Shown: positions 39,601-45,111 of the stretch, in pieces | Layout: each line of letters begins with the position of its first letter | Position numbering within the stretch: the first letter of the stretch is position 1 | Assembly (NCBI GenBank): GCA_001769125.1 | Contig: MEOG01000115.1 | Coordinates: 1 to 64,000, forward strand | Direction of reading: 5' to 3' | Origin: Bacteroidetes bacterium GWF2_35_48 | Lineage (GTDB): Bacteria; Bacteroidota; Bacteroidia; Bacteroidales; GWF2-35-48 | Length of the DNA stretch: 64,000 bases | Translations under genes and position numbers: made by a program | The notes under the pieces: model-generated | Told to the model about the DNA's origin: nothing | The model's input: the letters and a program-made list of their open reading frames with translations, nothing else | Database searches by the model: none

Positions 39601-41899
39601 TTTGCCCTGCTGTACCTGTTGTAACTGATATAGAAGTGGTTCCATTACCTGAATTTATTGTCCAACCTGCAGGTACGGTCCATGTATACGAACTTGCATA
39701 GGTTACTGCTGCAATACTGTAAGTCTGTCCTGCTAATCCCGGGCACTGGGGAGTGGTACCTGTTATGACTCCCGGAGTAGCCGGGGTGGCTATGACCGTA
39801 ACAGCAAGGGTTCGAGCAGCACTTGTTCCACAAGAATTTCCTGCAGTTACACTTATGTTTCCGTTTGCACCAGTTCCCCCTGTTGTAACAGAAATTGATG
39901 TTGTGCCATTACCTGAATTGATAGTCCACCCTGCGGGTACTGTCCAATTGTAGGAAGTTGCATTTGTAACAGCAGAAATACTATACGTTTGCCCACTGAC
40001 ACTGGGGCATAGCGTTGTATTACCGCTAATTACTCCCGGAGTAGCAGGAGTAGCAGGCAAAGTTGCTTGTGTGATTGTATTTGAATTACTGCTGGCACAA
40101 CTAACAAAAGACCTTACCCTATAATAATATGTTACACCCGCCGTAAGACCAGTTACGCTATAAGAAGTTACATTCCCCACATTCAAATTATTATAGCCAC
40201 CCAGAGGAGATGAAAAATCAGAGTTATTATCAACATCAAGATAATATGCAGTAGCACCACCAACTGCGTTCCAGTTGGCTGTAAATGAGGTGCAGCCTGC
40301 ACCGGTGGCTGCATTAGCTGTTGGGGCTGCTGGTGGGGTACAAGGAGTATATGTAACAGATAGCACTGGAAAATTATAAGGATGACCATCCATTTCACCC
40401 CAGTCAGAGTCATTCCATGTCATACCAATTCCGAGACCAAACCAAGTAGGATGACTATTTATATCTGCATCAGCAGTAGTACCCAAATCAATACCAGAAT
40501 ATTGAGTATATTGACTGTATGAGCCAGATGTATAAAGTGTTGTATAAAGATTATTGTAAATATTAGCAGCACTTTCAGTCAAAGGATCGGTTGTCATTTT
40601 GTAAAATCCAACAGAACTCGAGCCATAAGAATCATTATCAGTATATATTTTCAATGTAACATTAGTTACAGTATTTGTAACTCCAGTCAATGTCCATCGC
40701 GCCCAACCTCTCTGACTACGATAATCGCCATACCAAATTTCTCCAGTTGTTTTAGTAGAACCATCTGTCCATCCTGTATGGTAAGTTGTATTTGCAGTAT
40801 TAAAATCTGTCGTTATGGGGTCAACAATAATAGGAAATACACGGTTATTGTCTTTTAAATAATTTACTGGAACAAGTTTTTTAATGATATAACCACCGTT
40901 GACAGCCTGTACCTGAAATTCTGCAAAAATCACATTATTCGAGTTATTTGAAGGAATCTTTTTTTCTGATTCAATGACAGCTTTTTTAATGTAAGAATCA
41001 TAAACTTTTGGAGGTCTAATCTGCATCACTGTCTTTCCGTTACCATCAACAAAAGATAAACGGTTAATAATATTTATGTCATCATTTTTTGAACCGGGTG
41101 TTCTTACATGTTCTTGTTTGATAATCCAATCAGAAGGAATTTCGATTTTCTCTGAAAACACAAGATATTCTGATTCATCAGGTGCATTATTTAACAACTG
41201 ATTATTTTGCATAATGTAATTCAATTTTTTTCCGGTGTAAAGTTGAATCACCTGAACGTCAATTCCAGGATAAGCCTCATGGTAAATAAGTTGATTCTTT
41301 ATCGGTAATGCCAGAACATTATTTACAGTATTCAGAGTAACATAATTTCCATCATTTTTTATTATACCAACTTCAGGGTTTAGCCAATCTTTTACAAAAT
41401 CATCATTCATCTTCATTAAAAAACCACCTTGTGTAGATTCTGAAAAATAACAACTAAATGAATTGTATGGAGTATAATATTTATAGTCAGTAAAAGTATT
41501 TGATGTATTGGTGATAATCTCTGTACTTATATCTGCCCAATTCCCATCAATTGCCTTATAATGAATAGGGGCAGTTGAAACAACGGCAGTATTACTTCCG
41601 TCCTCATTTTTAAAATGTTTTGAATAAGCATTGCGTAATGATAAATCCTCTTTTTCACGTTCATAACCTTTAAAAATACCTCCTTTAGAATTTCCACCTT
41701 CTATAACAGAATGCTTATTCTCAAGGGATGACAATGAAGTACTCTTTTGAGCATAACAAATATTAGTAAAAAGCAGAAATAATAAAAAGCAGAAAATTTT
41801 ACATTTTCTCAGCTGGTAATGATTATAAACCATCAGGAAGATATGCTTGATCAGAGGTATATTTGGTTTCATATTGGTATGAGTTATCAATGGTTTCAT
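30659..41899 (-). CDS. Giant T9SS-secreted multidomain surface protein (3746 residues)
   Basis: The frame starts at 41899, but the signal peptide KCKIFCFLLFLLFTNICYAQ fits starts at 41872 or 41833 better. Order of domains, by approximate residue: a leading region (50-370) with a DNRLRE-like segment to about 500; a fibronectin-III-like domain (about 525-620); three PKD-like repeats of ~86 residues (626-885); an Ig-like domain; a glycine-rich domain (955-1170) with GGGGGATDVR and RVIIAGGGGGGG as in the ALK/LTK-type family; two more PKD-like repeats (1220-1386); a second Fn3-like domain; beta-helix repeats (about 1780-1876); a choice-of-anchor-J-like module (about 1883-2046); more beta-helix (2346-2506); a proprotein-convertase P-type domain (about 2510-2656); Ig-like repeats; and a type A T9SS sorting domain (last ~80). 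No catalytic domain is evident, so it is probably structural or adhesive. It is the last gene of a three-gene block. Confidence 0.9.
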   Translation of the reverse strand: MKPLITHTNMKPNIPLIKHIFLMVYNHYQLRKCKIFCFLLFLLFTNICYAQKSTSLSSLENKHSVIEGGNSKGGIFKGYEREKEDLSLRNAYSKHFKNEDGSNTAVVSTAPIHYKAIDGNWADISTEIITNTSNTFTDYKYYTPYNSFSCYFSESTQGGFLMKMNDDFVKDWLNPEVGIIKNDGNYVTLNTVNNVLALPIKNQLIYHEAYPGIDVQVIQLYTGKKLNYIMQNNQLLNNAPDESEYLVFSEKIEIPSDWIIKQEHVRTPGSKNDDINIINRLSFVDGNGKTVMQIRPPKVYDSYIKKAVIESEKKIPSNNSNNVIFAEFQVQAVNGGYIIKKLVPVNYLKDNNRVFPIIVDPITTDFNTANTTYHTGWTDGSTKTTGEIWYGDYRSQRGWARWTLTGVTNTVTNVTLKIYTDNDSYGSSSVGFYKMTTDPLTESAANIYNNLYTTLYTSGSYSQYTQYSGIDLGTTADADINSHPTWFGLGIGMTWNDSDWGEMDGHPYNFPVLSVTYTPCTPPAAPTANAATGAGCTSFTANWNAVGGATAYYLDVDNNSDFSSPLGGYNNLNVGNVTSYSVTGLTAGVTYYYRVRSFVSCASSNSNTITQATLPATPATPGVISGNTTLCPSVSGQTYSISAVTNATSYNWTVPAGWTINSGNGTTSISVTTGGTGANGNISVTAGNSCGTSAARTLAVTVIATPATPGVITGTTPQCPGLAGQTYSIAAVTYASSYTWTVPAGWTINSGNGTTSISVTTGTAGQNGNIAVTAGNTCGTSSAQTKAVTVNPGTPATPGAISGTAAQFANLAGQVYSISAVPNATTYNWNVPTGWSITAGSGTTSITVTTGACGQNGNITVTAQNSCGISAASTKAVTSGLASPTAVTATPGTICPSNSSNLNGTSAGNTINWYTVSTGGTPIGNSASGVNYNVSPGSTTTYYAEAISAQTQTYNFTGGQQTFVVPAGVTSLDFEVWGAEGGGQRLSGNTSSGYGGKGGYSRGTLAVTPGNTVYIYVGGYGASSTSGIAAGGYNGGGSGYAFDATEPGNGGGGATDVRYGGTAYANRVIIAGGGGGGGEDSGDSYGHGGGTTGVGYATYDATQSAAGSGGGLGYGGSTNFGDGGGGGGGYYGGGTLSSGSTGTDTQGGGGGSGYIGGVTNGTTIDGNSSMPNPVGGTMVGKIDNGYTKITYASSGCVSVSRTSVGVTVSPATPATPGAISGTAAQCAGLSGQTYSISAVPNASTYNWNVPAGWTINSGQGTTSISVTTGSGGQNGNITVTAGNSCGTSAAQTKAVTVVATPAQPGAITGIPNQCPALTSQTYSISAVTYATTYNWSVPTGWSITAGGGTTSIIVTTGAAGQNGNISVTATGICGTSAARTLAVTVKSNSTAPTSISASTNPICAGNSTNLTVNGGSLGSGAVWKFGYNTCGPVFIQPWNSQPYGTDGTTVNSSGGILNVTSFNGDPMIYMSGLGSFDPSIYKYVQMRYRVVSGTAGTVEIFFYNTAHGGAVGGESASAALVSDGAWHVANVNMGSDPDYTLGGNITGWRFDWCGNTGVNMEIDYISLTATQGSPATVSPTTSATYYAYAEGDCNITTCANLVITVIPNDGPVATNGTGQTSTSFNANWNTLTGATAYYLDVSTNSSFSSFVAGYNNLNVGLVTTYPVTGLTANTQYFYRVRATTAGCGTTLNSNTISTWTRKYLFTVDGDGGQQYLSITAAIADVYTVWGTTPFDNDVIVRVYTYSGGNYTGIVAPNSALVPTSSGRLVFEAAANETPIINATGNAYGFNISETYVKIQGFTVYGATTSNIYVNGSSNEIGYNKCYNSGATGIYLINSGTQSGIHHNLCYNNGSHGIHVVSSTNTVVQNNSSVNNGSGGAAASIWSDDFSTATGWTLGTNWARGSTTGSSSCSGSQDPANDNSPTGDNYVLGYILGGCYANDMTSTYYATSPTINLTGYTNQHLTFYRWLGIESPTWDHVYIDVWNGSSWVNIWQNTSSVADYSWLYQDFDVSAYANASFKFRFGLGVTDASVTYCGWNIDDVVITGNIAPNGANALYVQSGTGTIVKNNMLQARSGSGDQFTAFQTATTINTGSSGYNNIYNNGNTNVVKYNGTPYATIAAWNAVVANNICADSKFINTGVDFHLNSKAGSYTGGEWPPLSQIGGTWTYDTEDSPNLDAGNPSDAVSDEPAPNKSIVNIGCYGGTSQASKSKEAPTIEDPGAGNQVTLYKDRGRTVTIQGTNLIDPTATLGGISGTLVAANFVSASFTFPAGNYPNNTLVVSNGVTPNATSNNIVTIATRNIIPVKQQNPSEDDHPTITSAVNGLWAWWGATNFDANKTIRVFDGSYSEGLDINKNFNPTAANRLRFEAAPGAAPVIDATGFNYGLYINDAAGAIDYVTVKGFEIKNATIVGIWTVGTNDTISSNIIHDCGTTNIRQSGTSATSVIEYNKCYNTAKYGIELQTGINSVTIKNNLCYNHKDHGIYITNTATSTIKNNTCYGNGSSTVTGGSAVIAPNPTSGTVNIAIPDGACPTFTESNISVTQSQIIQDVNVRIKINHTYDWDLKIYLRHPDGTQVGLAVNNGSSGDNFTDTWFDDQAATHISAGVAPFTGTYIPVEALSALNGKNTNGTWKLLVCDGAGSDVGTIVNWELSITYATAPSYSYNGSGLYIAAGSGHLVQNNIFVANTGSGDQYYAMRSDVNISTSSGFNTYFKNGNTNFVKHTAVNYSDSITWNNTSYGNSDCVTNPQFVNPGTDFHLKSMANSSTYAGGSWPPYNETGGSWSSYAGFYSSCIDKGNTADAYANEQDYNGGKINQGCYGNTVQATRSCYVTPNYANAGPDQPTACPNPNVTLAGNAPPAGTGAWTGTGTFADPNLNNTTVSDLNSGANTLTWTMTHNGCVSSDQVVITNVMPTIADAGLDQTLLSGNSAVMAANTPTVGTGAWSVILGTVSSYNPNNASPAATVNGLANGLNTLRWTITSASCPASFDDVDILKAPDHSGIMVTGDITNNGTLIMTDDNNKIIVIGSTTDGAKGHILGSGTYTNAKFKFHPFGSGTPTAQFNATVSSGSIAETEVSNSVFEIVTGKTYKTKNMQINSGTTLSLTGNTAVECLKDWTNLGTITWANTTPVIKLLGTGNTQIVHSNKVGSQFFENISLDNKNGSNVPGTIYISDDIDIKTNMSLSYGIMNGSVLTAGTGIVNAGATGPFYNYYENNKTQMLYTNAELGNVKKITHLAIDVSQFTTTVAHRSFNNFTIKVDHTVLNSLPNAAFTIIAAAPVFSANPYSMPAEAGWIVFDVDDFIYDGTRNLIVEITWGDNGTYCAEQNYFKVNSTDFTATGNYMMSYGYADAVTPPNYGGRSFLRPNMRFIFDRSGFLNPSLAKTVIFRDQATTSGYSDNSFVDATVKKIGNDNFTFPTGNVQGTVKACGPVNMNNSAGLVTHEYTARYKHRSTLLDLNVPFWSNVMEAGLHHVSSVEYWNIEASGGAPQTRDVTIYTLDMTRSGMNASEVSDIAVGHYGGALWDKKGDNAWVSDGANKGHLTGTTFTTYSPITFGSKTGKNPLPVEMAGLMAECQNGNIEVKWTTFTEINNAYFLIQKSEDMSNWTTIANVTGAGNSNEIKLYSYYDLQANPAINYYRLIQTDYDGNATISQVVSASCSQEITAQGTFFNAYYDADNRDIVVQLSTEVEEGLSLKLYDCLGRELGIRKVNVQKGYNSFRYNMHHFAAGAYFIVVESKGERHVRKIVY

Positions 41900-41919
41900 A
41901 TCTTATAAAAATTATCTCA

Positions 41920-43920
41920 TTAATTATTTCTAACTGTTCTCATAGTTTTGCCGGAATTAATAATAATGTCGTTAGCATTTACTCTGTATCCGGGGCTGAC
42001 TTGAGCACCGCTGTAATAGAAAGCTGCATCTGTTCCGTCAATTATTAAATTCCAGAAAGAATAGGTGCGGGTTAAGCCATTGTTTATCTGCTGGGTTGCT
42101 GAACCGTTAAATGTTACGGTACTTGTTCCTTTTACAAAGCCACCTAAAGTTCCTTCACTCCAGTTTCCTGAAACAAAAATCTGGTTTTTATTGGTAGCAT
42201 TACTTCCGCAGGTTAGAGTATAAGCGCTTCCGCTACGAATTGTAAGATTACCTGTAATTGTGAATTGAGCAGCCCCTGCAGCAGTAGATTGCAGCGTAAT
42301 AGATTTTGCATTATCTCCGGCTGTGCCTCCAATAATGATATTACCTGTTTTGGTTGGCCAATAGGTTACTCCAGATGCAGGTATGATTACATTAACTGTC
42401 TGATCGGGAATTTTTCCTTTTCCCCAGTTACGGCAATTGTCCCAATCGCTGCTTATATCTCCGTACCATAATCCAAAATACCCGGCATCGTGGTAGGGTA
42501 TTATTTGTTGAGTTGTAGTAACAGAATTGCTGCATACATCGGTAATGGTAACAGAATAAATAGTACTTATAGCAGGATTCGCAGTAGGGTTGAAAATATC
42601 TGTTGCGCTTAAACCGGCAGAAGGAGACCATGCATAAGTATAACTTCCATCGTTTAACCAACCTCCTGCACCTGCTGCATTTAATGTAACACCACCCGTA
42701 TAACAGGCATAATCAGGGTCAGAATTGGTAACATTTGCAGTAATTGCATCTCTGTTTTTTATCGTTAAATTTCTTGTTATTGTTTCTGAACTACAACTCT
42801 TAAGGTCAATTGTAATTGAAATTGTTTCATCGGGTTCAGCAGCCCCATCATAGAGCGCAGTAACAAGAATATCCCGATAAGTCATTCCTTCGAGAACTGT
42901 AACATACCATTTGGAGCCATCCCAAACAGGAGTAGGAGAAATAGTATAATCTGTGATATAAGTCGCTGTTCCTGCAAGAGAAAATTTCACTTTACAACCT
43001 CCGGGACCGGCAGGGCAGGAAAGATTTATTCTTGCAGTACCGACATTACAGCCCTCTACCGCATTACTTCCGGCAGCAGTAGGAGAATACAAGCAATCAA
43101 AATCTTCTACAGTAGGACTGACAAGACTATTTTTTTCAAAGAACACCCATGAGTCATAAACATGATCAAAGGCATCCCCTAAAATTAATTTAAGTCTGTA
43201 CCTTTTACAGGGCATTACTGCTACAGAAGCAGTAAGTACTTTCGTGTATCCATCGGGTTCAATGGCTGCACTCGGAGACATTTCAAAATAAGTATTATTA
43301 GTAGTTTTATTAACATTGTTTATTGAAACAACCGTAGCTGTCCCAGGAATCGTTGCAATATTTTCTTTGTTGTAGTTATATCCATCTGCTTCAAGACTGG
43401 TTAAGTAAAAAGCAAAACCATCGTTAAATGCAGAACCCACGTATTCATCGTACTCATCAGAACCCCAAACATATCTGAAACTGGCAATATTTCCTTCAGG
43501 AACAAATTCAAACTGAAAGCCAATTGCATCGTAGGTTTGGACTCCTAATGACGTGGTAAGATCGGCATCCCCACCCGTATTAAAGTTCATGGTATTGGAA
43601 CCCGAATTGTTTGTAGGCACATCTGCAACATTCCCACTGGAAATAACAATCCCGTTTGCAATACCGAGAGAACTTGTTCCATTATAAAAATACCCGCGAT
43701 TTCCCTGACTACCGGCAGAAGCGTCTGAAGCACTTGTTGACTGAAAACAAGTACCTACCCAAATTGCATTGGAAACAGTTACGCCAACTCCGCAAAGCTC
43801 TTGAGCAAGAAGCAAGGCACCTGCACTTGTAGCATCAAACATAGGGTTTATTACTATTTGTCCCCTGCCTGCCGATGCGGCAATCAGAAATAACAGCAGT
43901 AGTGTATATATTTTTCTCAT
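41920..43920 (-). CDS. Choice-of-anchor L domain surface protein, no sorting domain seen
   Basis: The 666-residue exported protein has a signal peptide (about residues 1-20, MRKIYTLLLLFLIAASAGRGQ) and a choice-of-anchor L domain (about 25-260), recognisable from GIVISSGNVADVPTNNSGSNTM, DADLTTSLGVQTYDAIGFQFEF and YVWGSDEYDEYVGSAFNDGFAFYLT. A beta-sandwich region, an Ig-like segment (TLNAAGAGGWLNDGSYTYAWSPSAGLS) and an adhesin-like repeat region (YWPTKTGNIIIGG, NQIFVSGNWSEGTLGG) follow. It stops at MRTVRNN without a T9SS sorting domain, although close relatives usually have one. The gene may be truncated, or the two genes may once have been one; the giant gene starts only 20 bases beyond its stop codon. 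Confidence 0.83.
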   Translation of the reverse strand: MRKIYTLLLLFLIAASAGRGQIVINPMFDATSAGALLLAQELCGVGVTVSNAIWVGTCFQSTSASDASAGSQGNRGYFYNGTSSLGIANGIVISSGNVADVPTNNSGSNTMNFNTGGDADLTTSLGVQTYDAIGFQFEFVPEGNIASFRYVWGSDEYDEYVGSAFNDGFAFYLTSLEADGYNYNKENIATIPGTATVVSINNVNKTTNNTYFEMSPSAAIEPDGYTKVLTASVAVMPCKRYRLKLILGDAFDHVYDSWVFFEKNSLVSPTVEDFDCLYSPTAAGSNAVEGCNVGTARINLSCPAGPGGCKVKFSLAGTATYITDYTISPTPVWDGSKWYVTVLEGMTYRDILVTALYDGAAEPDETISITIDLKSCSSETITRNLTIKNRDAITANVTNSDPDYACYTGGVTLNAAGAGGWLNDGSYTYAWSPSAGLSATDIFNPTANPAISTIYSVTITDVCSNSVTTTQQIIPYHDAGYFGLWYGDISSDWDNCRNWGKGKIPDQTVNVIIPASGVTYWPTKTGNIIIGGTAGDNAKSITLQSTAAGAAQFTITGNLTIRSGSAYTLTCGSNATNKNQIFVSGNWSEGTLGGFVKGTSTVTFNGSATQQINNGLTRTYSFWNLIIDGTDAAFYYSGAQVSPGYRVNANDIIINSGKTMRTVRNN

Positions 43921-43926
43921 AAGAGT

Positions 43927-44367
43927 TTATTTTACTTGGTTCTTGTTAGGTTCAATTTTTACTACACTTACATCGGCAAATTCAATTTTTGTTAAATTAC
44001 TTTTATTGAATTTTTTTAAAATTTGCATGCCATCTTTGTCTATAAAAGAATAATCATGCTCAAACTTTCCGTTTGCCAGAATTTTAATTTTTTTAAAATA
44101 AAAGTTATCGGGTTCTTTAACCATGCACGAACGGCAATTTCCATTATACCATAAATGATAAATCCATTCAACTTCAACTTCCCACGCGTTAGAATTAATA
44201 ATTCTTACAGCCAAAGGTTGTTTCCCATCTGCTTCCTGCAAATTTTCATTAACAAAAAAGCTTACACCTTCTTTAGACATGAGCTGTTTATAGTTACTCT
44301 GCGCAAATATCATAGTTGCAGAAAAAAAGAATATAAGTAGACCGGTTAATAAAATTTTGTTTTTCAT
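43927..44367 (-). CDS. Small exported protein of unknown function
   Basis: The 146-residue protein has a signal peptide (about residues 1-22, MKNKILLTGLLIFFFSATMIFAQ). The mature part has a beta-rich pattern with a CRSC pair (WYNGNCRSCMVKEPDN) and no family I recognise. It starts a three-gene reverse block and ends 6 bases before the choice-of-anchor L gene, so it is very likely cotranscribed with the two large surface proteins and may assist their export or display (inference from position only). Confidence 0.75.
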   Translation of the reverse strand: MKNKILLTGLLIFFFSATMIFAQSNYKQLMSKEGVSFFVNENLQEADGKQPLAVRIINSNAWEVEVEWIYHLWYNGNCRSCMVKEPDNFYFKKIKILANGKFEHDYSFIDKDGMQILKKFNKSNLTKIEFADVSVVKIEPNKNQVK

Positions 44368-44871
44368 GGTTTTATATATTATTATAAAAATAATTATACG
44401 ATGAAATTTATATTTTGTTTCAATAATTTATATTTTTCAAATTAACCTATTCGATTGTACGAATATATGTTCTGCTTTGTTATAGTTTTTCAATAGGTAT
44501 TTTCACTCATTTTAACTTCGGCACAACAAGTATTCAATCTGCTTATAATACTTATGAAAAGAATACAACAATATCCCTAAACAATACAGAAAACAAATAA
44601 AAAATTAAAATTTTACGGGTAACGCAATTCACAAATATAATTAAAGAATAGATACTTACAATAGCTGAAGTCTGTACATTTGATTTTTTTTTTAACAATT
44701 TATTAATAAAAATTGAATTTGTTACGGATTTAAGAGGATGGAGAAAAGGTTTTTATCCATGATGGGCATTTATTGTATTAAAAAACAGATAGTTAAAAAT
44801 ACATAACTTTGTTGTTTTGTTAAAAAAATAAGATTCAGAAAAATGGGTATAAATACCCACATAAAAACAAC
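44368..44871. other. AT-rich spacer without a gene
   Basis: No supportable ORF, promoter box or strong terminator was seen. It contains small palindromes, such as TATTCG / CGAATA at 44448-44465 and the near-symmetric TGGGTAT-AA-ATACCCA near 44844. It separates the reverse surface-protein block from the forward polysaccharide block and should hold promoters for both. Confidence 0.4.
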
Positions 44872-44988
44872 AAACACGCTCGTCCGCTTCCCGCAAGGCA
44901 TTTCCCGAAGACAAGTGCGAACATGGAGTAAATCTCAATGCACACTCGTCCGCTTCACGCAAGACTTGCCCGGAGACGAGCGCGAACA
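44872..44988. repeat. Family E hairpins, tandem copies 3 and 4
   Basis: Two copies in the opposite orientation to copies 1 and 2 lie at about 44872-44923 and 44937-44988. Each has a CTCGTC arm, a loop with GGCATTTCCCG or GACTTGCCCGG (reverse complements CGGGAAATGCC and CCGGGCAAGTC) and a matching GACRAG arm. The repeats generate spurious ORFs on both strands of up to 99 codons. Confidence 0.6.
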
Positions 44989-45075
44989 AGGGTCGAACAA
45001 AAAGTTTACAATTTTTAAAATAATTTTTTACAATTGGCAATTTGCAAACCATTCAAGTTTGAAAATATATAAAAA

Positions 45076-45083
45076 TATCTTTG
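45076..45083 (+). promoter_or_regulatory. -7 promoter box for the TPR glycosyltransferase gene
   Basis: TATCTTTG fits TAnnTTTG and lies 28 bases before the TTG start codon. The -33 region is not convincing: a TTTG at 45058 is only 14 bases upstream. Confidence 0.45.
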
Positions 45084-45111
45084 TAGTTTTGAAGAAAATT
45101 TTCCAAGCGTT

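Noticed and set aside
37740-40060. Repeats in the giant gene considered as a CRISPR-like array
   Set aside because: The period is about 258 bp, there are no short spacers, and the repeats are in-frame protein domains.
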